Below are positions 19,451 to 28,300 of a stretch of DNA of 48,923 nucleotides, one piece after another. The notes below the pieces were generated by a model, which worked only from the letters and a program-made list of their open reading frames with translations, made no database searches and was not told the DNA's origin. The translations under genes were made by a program, and so were the position numbers. The first letter of the stretch is position 1; each line of letters begins with the position of its first letter. Source of the DNA: a virus; IMG/VR virus record IMGVR_UViG_3300008516_000145, positions 1 through 48,923 of that record. One strand, given 5' to 3'.

Positions 19451-19778
19451 CCAATTCATAGAACTTTTTGACAAAGAAGAAGAATACCAGCGAAGGCTTG
19501 CAAACTATCAAAGGATATTAAAGACAGAAGAATGGCAATTTTTAAGGGATACCCTGATGACAATCAGGGGAACGATGGCAACCGATATGTTTTCACGGAA
19601 ACACACCGATCTTGGTATTCAAGAGAAAGATGTAATCCAGAGAACATATTATAACATAGACCAGATGATTGCATTTCTTTTAAATCCTTCCGGATGGATA
19701 AAGAAACGCAGCAAATGGCAAATTTTAACTAACCTAAAGGGTAAGGGTAAAACCAAACCAAAAAGGGAAGGAGAATAA
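19434..19778 (+). CDS. Small phage protein with probable CTG start
   Basis: 114 residues if the frame is read from CTG 19434, 7 bases after AAGGAG. The extension (KNLLNQFIELFDKEEEYQRR, LANYQRILKTEEWQFLRDTL) looks like real protein and matches a conserved phage gene between portal and scaffold. An ATT at 19431 is another choice. The first ATG (19557) would cut this region off and has no SD. Function unknown. Confidence 0.65.
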   Translation: MKNLLNQFIELFDKEEEYQRRLANYQRILKTEEWQFLRDTLMTIRGTMATDMFSRKHTDLGIQEKDVIQRTYYNIDQMIAFLLNPSGWIKKRSKWQILTNLKGKGKTKPKREGE

Positions 19779-19779
19779 G

Positions 19780-20556
19780 ATGGTAGAGGAAAAAGTAGTA
19801 ACCGAAGATCCGACTATACAGAAGGAAGGATCAGAGGCAGAGGCAGAGGCAAAAGTAGAGGCAAAAGTAGAAGATCCCACAACAGATATAGATGCATTAA
19901 TAACCGAACTTGAAAAGGCAGGGGTTACGAATACCGAGCAGTTGCAGGGTAAACTTACAGCAAGCAGGGAAGCGGGCAACCTGTCAAACCAGTTAGGTAA
20001 TGCAAGGCAAGAAATAGCCGAGCTAAAGATGCTTATATCAAACCCAAGACAAACAGGAAATGAGTTCAGCGAAAATGAGCAATCACCTGATTTAGAGAGT
20101 ATTATAGGAAAGGTACTCGATAAACATGATCAGAAGAAAGCTAAAGTTCAAGCTGAAATTCAAAAGACTGTAAATGATATGTGGAGTGAAATCCAAAATG
20201 ATGAGGATTATCACTTGGTGAAAGATATATGGGAAGAGAAATTAAAAGACTCTAACTTTATATTTCAGATACAGCAAGGGCAGGCTAATCCTGTAAAGTC
20301 TTACAATAATGTTGTGAGGACATATTATAAGGGTATTGCAAAGAGGTCGGTTGATACCATCAAGACATTGCAGGGGGGTACTAAAAATGGTGCACTCCAT
20401 GTTGAGGAAGCTGGTACACAGACTGTAAGCATACCTGGTGTTACAACTTTAGAAAACAAGACGGTTCTGAAGGAATTAAGAGAGAAACTCGATAAGGGTC
20501 AGCTTCTTACTGAAGCAGACGAAATGAAGGCTCTCGAAGCTACTCTTAAGGGATAA
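19780..20556 (+). CDS. Scaffolding protein (predicted)
   Basis: 258 residues, acidic and Glu/Lys-rich, with a low-complexity Ala-Glu start (EAEAEAKVEAKVED), coiled coils (GNLSNQLGNARQEIAELKML) and a C-terminal helix (LREKLDKGQLLTEADEMKAL). Composition and position directly before the capsid gene fit a scaffold that guides procapsid assembly. Protease-dependence cannot be judged. Confidence 0.75.
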   Translation: MVEEKVVTEDPTIQKEGSEAEAEAKVEAKVEDPTTDIDALITELEKAGVTNTEQLQGKLTASREAGNLSNQLGNARQEIAELKMLISNPRQTGNEFSENEQSPDLESIIGKVLDKHDQKKAKVQAEIQKTVNDMWSEIQNDEDYHLVKDIWEEKLKDSNFIFQIQQGQANPVKSYNNVVRTYYKGIAKRSVDTIKTLQGGTKNGALHVEEAGTQTVSIPGVTTLENKTVLKELREKLDKGQLLTEADEMKALEATLKG

Positions 20557-20593
20557 ATTTCTCTGAAAATATAAAAGAAAGGAGGAAAATCTA

Positions 20594-21802
20594 ATGGCTA
20601 TAGATTATTGGGGAATATCGGCTGCTACAGATCGTGGTGGCCTGAATGCGACTACTGACATAGTTAGTTTGACTGACAAGCGTGATGTATCCGATGTATT
20701 GGATCTGCTTGCTGTGATGGAAACTCCATTTGTGAATGCGATTGGATGGGGGCCGGAGTCAGGTGCTACTTCTATTGAGTGGATTACTGAGGATTTGGGA
20801 ACTGGCTACATCAAAGCCGTAGGTGCTGTAGGTTCTGCAGCTGTAAGTATTGTAGTTGCCAGCGTTGAGAATTTAACAAGCACAGAAGCCCTGAAACAGA
20901 TAGTAGAAGGAACAGTTATGTATCATTACGCTTCAGCAGATGGTGAGCATAATATTATAGGAGTTTTATCTGTAACAACTGCGACTGGCACGATTACTTT
21001 TGAAGTATTGTGCTGTGCAGGTGATTTAACGGATAAAACGTCTATTTCGACTGCTGATAAAATCTGGATTCTTGGGGCAGCGGCTGGTGAAGGGTCATTA
21101 CCAAGGCCAGGAACACCGAGAGCAAGAGCAGTAGTTTCTAATGCTATGATGATATTGAGACAGGATGTTCAGATCACCGGAAGTATGAAAAGTACTGATA
21201 TGTATGCAATCGGCAGAGAAGATCAACATCAAATTCTAATGCGGTTGAAAGAAATGCAGCGAGACCGGGAACGATTTACTCTTTATAATAGTGGAGTATT
21301 AACTCGTTCCTCAACTGTTGCTGGTTTGATGTCAGGTGTCTTTGGATTCTTGGGCGGACGATCAGGCGATTACATCGATACATCTACCACAACCCTTACT
21401 GAAACAGCGGTTAATAAAGTTGTTGGAGCCTGCTGGGAAAATGGTTCTGAGAATTTGACCTTTTTTGGTCATAAAGACCAGTGTGCGAAGTTTACACAAT
21501 GGGATAAGAACAGAATCAGGATGGCTCCCAGAGATGGCAGGGGTGGCGGTTATATATCCAAGTATATGACCGAAGTGAATGTTGAGATTGGTATTCAACC
21601 CATGAAAAGAGTTCCGAAGAATATGGCATTTGTAATTGATACGAGCAAATGTCAGCTTAGGGCAAAGAAAGGCCGGAAGGCTATCATGGAAAAACTTGGT
21701 AAGGCTGGGGATATGGATGACTGGCAGATTATCTCTGAGTTTACTTTTGAGATGAGGGGATATAGTAATGGCCAGCACGGGCTATTCACCAAATTATCCT
21801 GA
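20594..21802 (+). CDS. Major capsid protein (DUF5309-like)
   Basis: 402 residues. SLTDKRDVSDVLDLLAVMET, NAIGWGPESGATSIEWITED, RPGTPRARAVVSNAMMILRQ, QDVQITGSM and REDQHQILMRLKEMQRDRER follow the plan of the DUF5309 major head protein group (HK97-type fold). SD AAGGAGG precedes ATG 20594. It is followed by a hairpin (21819-21845), which may stop part of the transcript and give strong capsid expression. Confidence 0.85.
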   Translation: MAIDYWGISAATDRGGLNATTDIVSLTDKRDVSDVLDLLAVMETPFVNAIGWGPESGATSIEWITEDLGTGYIKAVGAVGSAAVSIVVASVENLTSTEALKQIVEGTVMYHYASADGEHNIIGVLSVTTATGTITFEVLCCAGDLTDKTSISTADKIWILGAAAGEGSLPRPGTPRARAVVSNAMMILRQDVQITGSMKSTDMYAIGREDQHQILMRLKEMQRDRERFTLYNSGVLTRSSTVAGLMSGVFGFLGGRSGDYIDTSTTTLTETAVNKVVGACWENGSENLTFFGHKDQCAKFTQWDKNRIRMAPRDGRGGGYISKYMTEVNVEIGIQPMKRVPKNMAFVIDTSKCQLRAKKGRKAIMEKLGKAGDMDDWQIISEFTFEMRGYSNGQHGLFTKLS

Positions 21803-21818
21803 TGTATTAACCTTAACC

Positions 21819-21845
21819 GTGAGGCGGCATTAAACCCCGCCTCAC
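21819..21845 (+). terminator. Hairpin after the capsid gene
   Basis: GTGAGGCGG (21819-21827) pairs perfectly with CCGCCTCAC (21837-21845). Only an AT-rich tail (ATATAAAATA) follows, no T run. A partial terminator or an RNA stabiliser. Confidence 0.6.
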
Positions 21846-21855
21846 ATATAAAATA

Positions 21856-23091
21856 ATGTCTAAAGCTAAAGAAAAATTAAAATACGAAAATGTTGTAAAA
21901 ATATGTCCTGAGTTTGATGGTGTAATTTCTAAATTCTCTTGGGATCATATAGGTCGTTCTAATGTAAAAACGACAGGTTGGTTAAAGAAATTATGGACTG
22001 CTAATATTGAGAAAAACATAAAAAATAAACTCTGGAAAAAGCATGGTTCTGTAAGGAAAGATTGTATTGGTCTTGGCAAAAATAAGGCATTAATAGGAGT
22101 AGGAGCAGGCCAGAGTTTCAACAAGAATAAAAATATACTTAAACAAGTAACTGATTTTGATGGAATAAAGAATTGGGAAGATAGAGATTTTATTATAGCA
22201 GCATCTAACCATATGTACAAACCGCTTCTTGCTATGGGAATTATTCCCGATTTTGTTTCTCTAGTAGATGGAAGTGATGTGGTTATGGATCAGCTAAATA
22301 CAGATATTCCACCTGAAGGACAGAACTCAATTTTATTAACAGGGCTTCATTGTTCACCAAAAGTTTTAAAGGAATGGTCAAAACAGGGTAGAGAAATACG
22401 ATTTTATATGCCAGCGACAGAAGGTCTTGATAAAGTATTTGAAAAAGCAACCAGAAAGAAAGCTATAAACCATGAAATACTGCAAGGCGGAAATGTATTG
22501 AATACCCTCTTTTCCATTGGTTTAAGATTTTTGCATACTACTACATTTATGGCATTGGGAAATGATCTTTCATATCCTATTCAGACAAAATTGGAAGATC
22601 AAAGAGAATCTTATTATGCCGATGGGGATTATACAAGTAATGCAAAAGGTACAGGTACAGGAAGAGATGAGGCCAGTGCCGGTAAAAAGTGGCTTGGGTT
22701 TAGTTTAATACCATCCCTGATTTATACAGGTGATCTTAACAGATATAACATAACATTGGATATAGTAGGAACTTCCCCTACACTGTGGGTTTACAAAACA
22801 TGGATTGAAGGGAATGTTCTTTTAAATGCAAAAAGCGAGGTTGCTTATCATTACTATAATTGCTCTGAAAGCGGTATTGCAGGTGTTATGAATAAGGATA
22901 TGAAATTTAGGGATAAGGAATTAAGAAAAGATGCAAATTGGTATCTTTATGATGAGGTTTGTCCGAGATGGCATACACGAATGTTTAAAGATGCAGTACA
23001 GGAATTTTTAAAAGCAAAGGAGGCTTTATGGCAACCAGAGGTAATGCTACCAGGTGTCCAGGCTGTGGGCGGTTTGGCTCTAAGGAATTAG
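21856..23091 (+). CDS. DUF115/MptE-like protein
   Basis: 411 residues. Core: ALIGVGAGQSFNKNKNIL (phosphate-loop-like), FIIAASNHMYKPLLAMGIIP, then PDFVSLVDGSD. These blocks match the DUF115 fold found in motility-associated and glycan-related proteins and in MptE-like pyrophosphokinases. In bacteria DUF115 proteins often take part in glycosylation. Inserted right after the capsid gene; no SD is seen before ATG 21856. Its 3' end overlaps the next gene by 64 bases. Substrate unknown. Confidence 0.7.
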   Translation: MSKAKEKLKYENVVKICPEFDGVISKFSWDHIGRSNVKTTGWLKKLWTANIEKNIKNKLWKKHGSVRKDCIGLGKNKALIGVGAGQSFNKNKNILKQVTDFDGIKNWEDRDFIIAASNHMYKPLLAMGIIPDFVSLVDGSDVVMDQLNTDIPPEGQNSILLTGLHCSPKVLKEWSKQGREIRFYMPATEGLDKVFEKATRKKAINHEILQGGNVLNTLFSIGLRFLHTTTFMALGNDLSYPIQTKLEDQRESYYADGDYTSNAKGTGTGRDEASAGKKWLGFSLIPSLIYTGDLNRYNITLDIVGTSPTLWVYKTWIEGNVLLNAKSEVAYHYYNCSESGIAGVMNKDMKFRDKELRKDANWYLYDEVCPRWHTRMFKDAVQEFLKAKEALWQPEVMLPGVQAVGGLALRN

Positions 23092-23384
23092 ACGGATACT
23101 GTAAGAAATGTTATCCGACTCATAAAGCAGAATTGGATTCCGCGCCAGTTCAGGAAGTATGTACTAAATGCGGTGAACCGGCCTTTAAGTTTTTGGATAA
23201 AAGTCCATATCATAGTTGGTATTGCGAAAAGCACTATAAGGAAAAATTAGAAGAATTTGAGGAAGAAAGAGAACATATTGTAAGAGATAATGTCAAAGCA
23301 ACTAACCCATTTTTTAAGGGTGAGTTTGTTCCTAAAGTTGATGAAGTGGGAATGATAACTAAAAAATACGGGTATGAAAGATAA
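23028..23384 (+). CDS. Double zinc-ribbon protein
   Basis: 118 residues with two Cys4 ribbons: RCPGCGRFG...YCKKCYP (9-39) and VCTKCGEPAF...WYCEKHY (44-73; the last ligand is perhaps His). The second half is a charged helix. SD AAAGGAGG precedes ATG 23028, inside the end of the DUF115 gene. Function unknown; part of the island after the capsid gene. Confidence 0.65.
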   Translation: MATRGNATRCPGCGRFGSKELDGYCKKCYPTHKAELDSAPVQEVCTKCGEPAFKFLDKSPYHSWYCEKHYKEKLEEFEEEREHIVRDNVKATNPFFKGEFVPKVDEVGMITKKYGYER

Positions 23385-23587
23385 TGGATGATCCACTAAC
23401 TCAAAGAAACTGTATAGGGTGCGGTGCTCCATTGGTTGGTTTAGATATACCACTGTGGGGTATGTGCACAGAGTGTATTGCAGGCACAAAAGTAAAACTG
23501 GCTATAATGAAGAAAAATAAAAAGTCAAATGAGAGAAGCCCCAGAAGATTTAAGATGTATATTCCACTGCTTGCGAGAAAGAAATGA
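23384..23587 (+). CDS. Zinc-ribbon small protein
   Basis: 67 residues with NCIGCGAPLVGLDIPLWGMC, TECIAG (two CxxC pairs) and a basic tail (KKNKKSNERSPRRFKMYI). The ATG overlaps the previous stop. The next gene starts before its stop. No SD of note; coupled translation likely. Confidence 0.6.
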   Translation: MDDPLTQRNCIGCGAPLVGLDIPLWGMCTECIAGTKVKLAIMKKNKKSNERSPRRFKMYIPLLARKK

Positions 23588-24366
23588 AATGTTATCTCTG
23601 TGGAAATGATAGATTTAAGCCAGTCTATTCTTACACAAAGCCGGATAAATACCTTGATGCTATTGGTTTAGCCATGAGCCATAGAACGTGGTGGCATTGT
23701 GAGCAATGCGGACTTTATTTTAACAATACGGGGCTAAAGCAAGATCAAATAGAAAATGCTTATTTGAAATATCGTGACAGCAATATGCGAGGCACAAGCG
23801 TAGCAGAAGAATTTGAAAGAATACAAGCTCTTCCAGTATCAGAAAATAGGCTTAGATGTATTTGGCTATCACACAACATAGCAGAGAAAAGACCACAGTC
23901 AATGTTGGATATAGGTAGTGGATTGGGTGTTTTTCCTTATGAGATGAGGAAAACTATTCCCACAGTATGTTGTATTGAACCTGAACGTAAATCAGCGACA
24001 TTTATAAACAATAAGCTGAACATTAATTGTTTTAATGGATTTTATAAAAAAGGAATGTTTGGAAATAGTGACCTTGTAACACTTGTTCATGTATTGGAAC
24101 ACTTTATAGATCCTATTGGAACATTGAAGGATATAAAAGAACATGATCTAAAAGATAACGGAACAGTATTTATTGAAGTGCCGGATGCAGATGAGTTTGA
24201 TTATTTGGATAAATCACATGATGAGTTTAACAGTCTGCACTTTTGGTTTTTTAAAGTGAGTACCCTTGACAGGATTGCAAGGAAGGCAGGATTCAATCCT
24301 TATTTGGTGAGAAGAGTTAAGTATGCAGAAAGAAATTTAAGCAGGATACAAATGCTATGCAGTTGA
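23584..24366 (+). CDS. Class I SAM methyltransferase with zinc-binding N-terminus
   Basis: 260 residues. Cys pairs C3/C6 and C39/C42 form an N-terminal zinc site. The Rossmann domain has motif I LDIGSGLGVFP (about 108), IEP (about 130), then LVHVLEHFIDPIGTL and GTVFIEVPDADEF (Methyltransf_23-like). Similar enzymes act on sugars or small molecules, not usually DNA. It lies between zinc-ribbon genes and the radical SAM gene and overlaps the latter by 10 bases. Confidence 0.8.
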   Translation: MKCYLCGNDRFKPVYSYTKPDKYLDAIGLAMSHRTWWHCEQCGLYFNNTGLKQDQIENAYLKYRDSNMRGTSVAEEFERIQALPVSENRLRCIWLSHNIAEKRPQSMLDIGSGLGVFPYEMRKTIPTVCCIEPERKSATFINNKLNINCFNGFYKKGMFGNSDLVTLVHVLEHFIDPIGTLKDIKEHDLKDNGTVFIEVPDADEFDYLDKSHDEFNSLHFWFFKVSTLDRIARKAGFNPYLVRRVKYAERNLSRIQMLCS

Positions 24367-25265
24367 TTAACCCTGAATGCAGAATCGAGACAACAAATAT
24401 TTGCAATGCCAGATGTGCCATGTGTGCTCATGATACCATGATCAGACCAAAGGGTATTATGGATACTAACTTTTTTAAGGAATTGGTGGATCAAGCAAAA
24501 GATACGGGTGCAGAACTTATCTCTCCCTTCGGGTTTGGTGAACCTTTACTCGATCTCGACTTAGAAGATAAGATACAATATTGCACAGATTTAGGGCTTG
24601 AAACGTTTATTACAACTAATGGTTCTCGATGTTTTTCCAGTAGGATGCATGATCTCTTTTATGCAGGTTTAACACATATACGATTTAGCATCCATGCAAT
24701 CAACAAAGAGAATTATGAAAAAGTTCATAGAAAACTTAACTGGAAAGTGACAACTGATAATCTTGAAGATACGAAAAGAATTAAAGATGAATTTTACCCT
24801 GATAGAAAAATATCTCTTACAGTAATACCGATGAACGGGGAAACAGTCCAGCAGGTACGGAATTATTGGGAAGGCATGGTTGATGATCTTGAAATATGGA
24901 GACCTCATAATTGGTCAACGCTTAAAAAATATAGGGAAAAAACATCTAACCATTTGCTCTCATGTGGCAGGCCAGAAAGGGGGCCAATTCAGATTCAATG
25001 GGATGGAAAAGTTATTCCTTGCTGTTTCATCACAGATGCGGAAATAGTATTAGGAGATGCTCATAAAGAGAGTTTAGAGAAAATCTTAAAAGGGGAGGCA
25101 TACAATGATCTAAGAGCACGGCATAGGATAGGTGATTTTGAGGGATTGCCTTGTGAGGATTGCGACCAGAGATTCATTTTAGATGAATCACCATTACTAT
25201 ATTCAAGTTGTGATCCACTAAGGTCTATAGATACAACAAGCAGTTTAAAATTTTATTTAAAGTAA
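24357..25265 (+). CDS. Radical SAM enzyme with SPASM-type C-terminus
   Basis: 302 residues. CNARCAMC at 16-23 is the CxxxCxxC cluster site; GFGEPLLDL is the GGEP-like motif. The C-terminus (LLSCGRPERGPIQIQWDGKV, IPCCFITDAEIVLGD, PCEDCDQRF) has the Cys set of a SPASM/twitch domain holding extra Fe-S clusters. SPASM enzymes modify peptides or proteins, which makes a virion protein as substrate attractive (inference). The two genes just downstream are tandem small proteins with a shared Cys. Confidence 0.85.
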   Translation: MQLINPECRIETTNICNARCAMCAHDTMIRPKGIMDTNFFKELVDQAKDTGAELISPFGFGEPLLDLDLEDKIQYCTDLGLETFITTNGSRCFSSRMHDLFYAGLTHIRFSIHAINKENYEKVHRKLNWKVTTDNLEDTKRIKDEFYPDRKISLTVIPMNGETVQQVRNYWEGMVDDLEIWRPHNWSTLKKYREKTSNHLLSCGRPERGPIQIQWDGKVIPCCFITDAEIVLGDAHKESLEKILKGEAYNDLRARHRIGDFEGLPCEDCDQRFILDESPLLYSSCDPLRSIDTTSSLKFYLK

Positions 25266-25279
25266 AGGAGGAAAGAAAG

Positions 25280-25561
25280 ATGGCATTAACAATAGTTGAA
25301 AAATCAAGACAAAGTATGGGTGGAAAAGCATTCAGGGCTTTTGAGATTACTACCGATACTTCAACCGCAGGCTCACTTACGGTAACAGCGGCAAGTTGCG
25401 GTATGAACAATTTCGATCATGTAATGGTCCAAGGAGCTACAATGACCAGTGCGGATATAGGTGATTTTTTCCTAAGTACAGTTTCGGGTGCTTACATTGA
25501 TATGAATGTTACCAGTCTTGACGCTAATGATCAGTTTGAACTATGGGCCATAGGCACATAA
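25280..25561 (+). CDS. Small virion-type protein, tandem copy 1
   Basis: 93 residues, beta-rich: MALTIVEKSRQSMGGKAFRA, then TVTAASCGMNNFDHVMVQGA and DQFELWAIGT. A strong SD (AAGGAGG) suggests high expression. It looks like a head decoration or fibre-base protein. One Cys lies in the conserved segment. It shares an exact 88-bp stretch with the next gene. Confidence 0.7.
   Translation: MALTIVEKSRQSMGGKAFRAFEITTDTSTAGSLTVTAASCGMNNFDHVMVQGATMTSADIGDFFLSTVSGAYIDMNVTSLDANDQFELWAIGT
25377..25464. repeat. 88-bp exact direct repeat, copy 1
   Basis: Identical to 25675-25762. It covers the segment TVTAASCGMNNFDHVMVQGA and a little more. The flanking coding DNA has diverged, which points to gene conversion. 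Confidence 0.95.
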
Positions 25562-25574
25562 GGAGGATAGAAAA

Positions 25575-25859
25575 ATGGCAATATTAACAATAAGTGAAAA
25601 GGCAAGAGGCCAAGTAGGTGGAAAAGCATTCAGAGCTTTTGAGATTACTGTAGCTTCAGCAGTAGCGGGAGGTATTACGGTAACAGCGGCAAGTTGCGGT
25701 ATGAACAATTTCGATCATGTAATGGTCCAAGGAGCTACAATGACCAGTGCGGATATAGGTGACTGGTTTTTAAGCACCTGTTCAGGCCCATACATTGATA
25801 TGCTTATTATAAGTGCAGATATTGGCGATCAATGTGAACTATGGGCCATAGGCACATAA
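25575..25859 (+). CDS. Small virion-type protein, tandem copy 2
   Basis: 94 residues, paralogue of the preceding gene: MAILTISEKARGQVGGKAFR, the same Cys-containing middle segment, and DQCELWAIGT. It has two extra Cys (STCSG, DQCEL). The ends (GAACTATGGGCCATAGGC..) and the following SD are also the same in both copies. Probably decoration proteins with subunit variation. Confidence 0.7.
   Translation: MAILTISEKARGQVGGKAFRAFEITVASAVAGGITVTAASCGMNNFDHVMVQGATMTSADIGDWFLSTCSGPYIDMLIISADIGDQCELWAIGT
25675..25762. repeat. 88-bp exact direct repeat, copy 2
   Basis: Second copy of the 25377-25464 sequence; see there. Confidence 0.95.
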
Positions 25860-25871
25860 GGAGGATAGGTT

Positions 25872-26618
25872 ATGTCAATTACTGACGCGACCACTTCGGT
25901 TTCAACAGCCTGGACTGAATTTCCTATCGTTAGTTTCACGGCAGGCACTCTTGCCAGTATCACCGAAATGGTAACTGAAATTGAAAGCAAGTTGAAACGT
26001 GGAACTTTATCTACATCCACAAGTCCAACATTGGCAAGCGTCCAGAGGTGGTGTATACGGGCTAAAGAAGAACTTATGCAGGTTAAATCTTATACATTCT
26101 CCCGCAGATTTGCTTATGCAACACTGTCTGCGGGAGATTACAGGCTATCTCTGCCTCCAGATTATACTGGTGGAGATGTTAGCATAAAAGATACTACAAA
26201 TGATAGAAAACTCAAGATATGGCCTTCTAATAAGTTTGACCTCAAATTTCCCGATGTTGATGAAGAAAGCAATAACGAACCCATCATTACCTGTATAAAG
26301 AATATGGAATTATGGCTCTGCCCGCCTGTAAACGGTACTCCCATTATTGAACTGGAATATGACAGGTCAGGAGATGATAATACCTCTACAGACTTTAGTT
26401 TCTTGCCTGAAGTAGAGAGATTCAGATGTTGTGATTATGCCATATATGAAGCCTGTGAATCGATTCAAGATTGGGAAAGGGCTAAGTGGTATAAATCCAA
26501 ATGGATTGATGGGTTAGGCAGGAGTATAAAGGTAGATGCACGGAGAAGGTGGAAAGAAAGAGGGTTTAGGGCAATTAGTATCTTTGAGGAAGCGTCTGCA
26601 AGAAGTAATCAAAATTAA
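25872..26618 (+). CDS. Head-tail adaptor-like protein
   Basis: 248 residues. After a Thr-rich start, TLASVQRWCIRAKEELMQVK begins the helical part; AYATLSAGDYRLSLPPDY and the later CCDYAIYEACESIQDWERAK, WYKSKWIDGLGRSIKVDARR follow the plan of podovirus adaptor (gatekeeper/tail tube A-like) proteins. It would sit below the portal. SD AGGAGG precedes ATG 25872. Confidence 0.65.
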   Translation: MSITDATTSVSTAWTEFPIVSFTAGTLASITEMVTEIESKLKRGTLSTSTSPTLASVQRWCIRAKEELMQVKSYTFSRRFAYATLSAGDYRLSLPPDYTGGDVSIKDTTNDRKLKIWPSNKFDLKFPDVDEESNNEPIITCIKNMELWLCPPVNGTPIIELEYDRSGDDNTSTDFSFLPEVERFRCCDYAIYEACESIQDWERAKWYKSKWIDGLGRSIKVDARRRWKERGFRAISIFEEASARSNQN

Positions 26619-26630
26619 GGAGAAAATAAT

Positions 26631-27254
26631 ATGACTTGGAACGCTGGAAAACCAGCATTAGCTAATGCCATAAGTGCTGATGTGCCTGATATTGAAGAAA
26701 ATTTTGATGTTTTAGGTAAATATAACACTATCTGGATTGGTGCTGGGGCAATGGTTCCTTTAAGCACTAATGGTGCAGAGGCAGGAATAAAGGAATATGC
26801 AACCAATGATGTTATGATACCCTATTATGCCTTTGATGGAGCTACAGAAGAATATATTTCTGTTAATCTTGTTATGCCAGAAAATTGGGATCTCTCAACA
26901 ATCTTAGCTAAATTCTATTGGGCTCCTGGGGATTCAGCATGTACTGCCGGAGATACAGTTGAATGGCAAATACAAGGGATTTCAATAACCGATGATGACG
27001 CCATTGATACTGCCTATACAGATGCAGGAGAGGTAATTTCTGATACAGTTTTGGCTGGCAAGGATGCAGATATACACGTTACAGCTAAAACCCCGGCAGT
27101 AACCATTAATGGAACTCCAGCGGCAGAGCATTTCATTAACCTAAAAATATCCCGCAACGTTTCTGGTACAGACGACATGACAGAAGATGCCTGGTTATTT
27201 GGTGTGGTTATTCAGTATGCCGCTTCTGTGGGCATAGAAACCGCTTGGAGTTAA
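26631..27254 (+). CDS. Conserved phage structural protein (WIGAGAMVP type)
   Basis: 207 residues, beta-rich: DIEENFDVLGKYNTIWIGAG, AMVPLSTNGAEAGIKEYATN, LVMPENWDLSTILAKFYWAP, then DMTEDAWLFGVVIQY. I know this recurrent sequence pattern from many phages and prophages, where it is a receptor-binding or collar-associated beta domain of unknown role. SD AAGGAG precedes ATG 26631. Confidence 0.75.
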   Translation: MTWNAGKPALANAISADVPDIEENFDVLGKYNTIWIGAGAMVPLSTNGAEAGIKEYATNDVMIPYYAFDGATEEYISVNLVMPENWDLSTILAKFYWAPGDSACTAGDTVEWQIQGISITDDDAIDTAYTDAGEVISDTVLAGKDADIHVTAKTPAVTINGTPAAEHFINLKISRNVSGTDDMTEDAWLFGVVIQYAASVGIETAWS

Positions 27255-27255
27255 T

Positions 27256-27993
27256 ATGATAATATCTTGGGATAGAAGTTCTGCAAGGGTAACTAATGAT
27301 AGCAGGGATTTATTGGTAAATCAAAAGCCAGTTCTACTATTGCATTGTAATGGTACAGATGCAGCCACATCCTTTCCTGACTCTTCACCAAGCAATCATA
27401 CAGTAACAGCGAATGGGAATGCACAGGTAGATACAGCCCAGAGTAAATGGGGAGGAGCTTCGGCATTATTTGATGGCACGGGAGATTATTTATCAATTCC
27501 TGATAGTATTGATTGGGATATTTCCACTGATTTTACAATAGATTTGTGGGTAAAGCATGACGATCATGTGGGGACAGAAAATTATATACGTCAAGTTGAA
27601 CCCGGTGGAAACCATGATAGGTGGGCATTAAGCCATTATCACGGCAATGGTATAAGGTTTTATGTAAGAGATGAAGGAGATTTTATATTAAACATAGACT
27701 ATGGCGGTGAAATTACCGATACTGATTGGCATCATGTTGCCATGTGTAAAGTAGGGAATGAATATGGCATATATAAAGATGGTACTCAGGTTGCACATAC
27801 ATCTGATGCGGATACAGCTACTTTTACTGGATCTTTATACATAGGTGGCGATGGGGTACATAATGACTATTATTTTGATGGTCATTTAGACGAAATAAGA
27901 ATTGTTAAAAGCAATCCCTTTGGAGCTGCTCCAGTAGTAGGTTTAACAGATAAAATAATAGTACCGACAAGACCTTACATTTCGTGGAGATAA
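27256..27993 (+). CDS. LamG-domain virion protein
   Basis: 245 residues. A LamG/concanavalin-type domain spans about 28-225: LLLHCNGTDAATSFPDSSPS, GGASALFDGTGDYLSIPDSI, FTIDLWVKHD, TDWHHVAMCKVGNEYGIYKD, HLDEIRIVKSNPF. LamG sandwiches bind glycans. It probably decorates the head or tail and binds the cell surface. Its 3' end overlaps the reverse-strand lipoprotein gene by 19 bases. Confidence 0.8.
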   Translation: MIISWDRSSARVTNDSRDLLVNQKPVLLLHCNGTDAATSFPDSSPSNHTVTANGNAQVDTAQSKWGGASALFDGTGDYLSIPDSIDWDISTDFTIDLWVKHDDHVGTENYIRQVEPGGNHDRWALSHYHGNGIRFYVRDEGDFILNIDYGGEITDTDWHHVAMCKVGNEYGIYKDGTQVAHTSDADTATFTGSLYIGGDGVHNDYYFDGHLDEIRIVKSNPFGAAPVVGLTDKIIVPTRPYISWR

Positions 27994-28277
27994 TAATCGC
28001 TTACATGAGACATATAAGTATCATAGGTATAAAACTCATTAGCTTGGAATTGCCACTTATCTTCAAATAAGTGACCAGAGAGAATTTTGAATGTATCATC
28101 ATTATAGAGCCATAATTGAACATGAAGGGTATCAGGCCATACAATGCCTTCTGCAAATATGAGATTGTTTTTGGTCTCTATTTGTTTGGCTGTATCAAGA
28201 GCCTCATCAAGACAGGTATAGGATGCACAGGAAAATAGAAAGGATAGAAAAATTAATAATAAAAATAATTTTTTCAT
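27975..28277 (-). CDS. Lipoprotein moron on the reverse strand
   Basis: 100 residues. MKKLFLLLIFLSFLFSCAS is a lipoprotein signal with lipobox LFSC (C17). The mature part is short and beta-like (NLIFAEGIVWPDTLHVQLWL, FKILSGHLF). It runs against the late operon and has its own SD (AAGGAGG) and its own sigma70 promoter (28301-28329). This is the classic pattern of a lysogenic-conversion moron: expression in the lysogen, perhaps altering the host envelope or excluding other phages (inference). Confidence 0.8.
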   Translation of the reverse strand: MKKLFLLLIFLSFLFSCASYTCLDEALDTAKQIETKNNLIFAEGIVWPDTLHVQLWLYNDDTFKILSGHLFEDKWQFQANEFYTYDTYMSHVSDYYLHEM

Positions 28278-28300
28278 TACATTACCTCCTTTTTTAGGAA

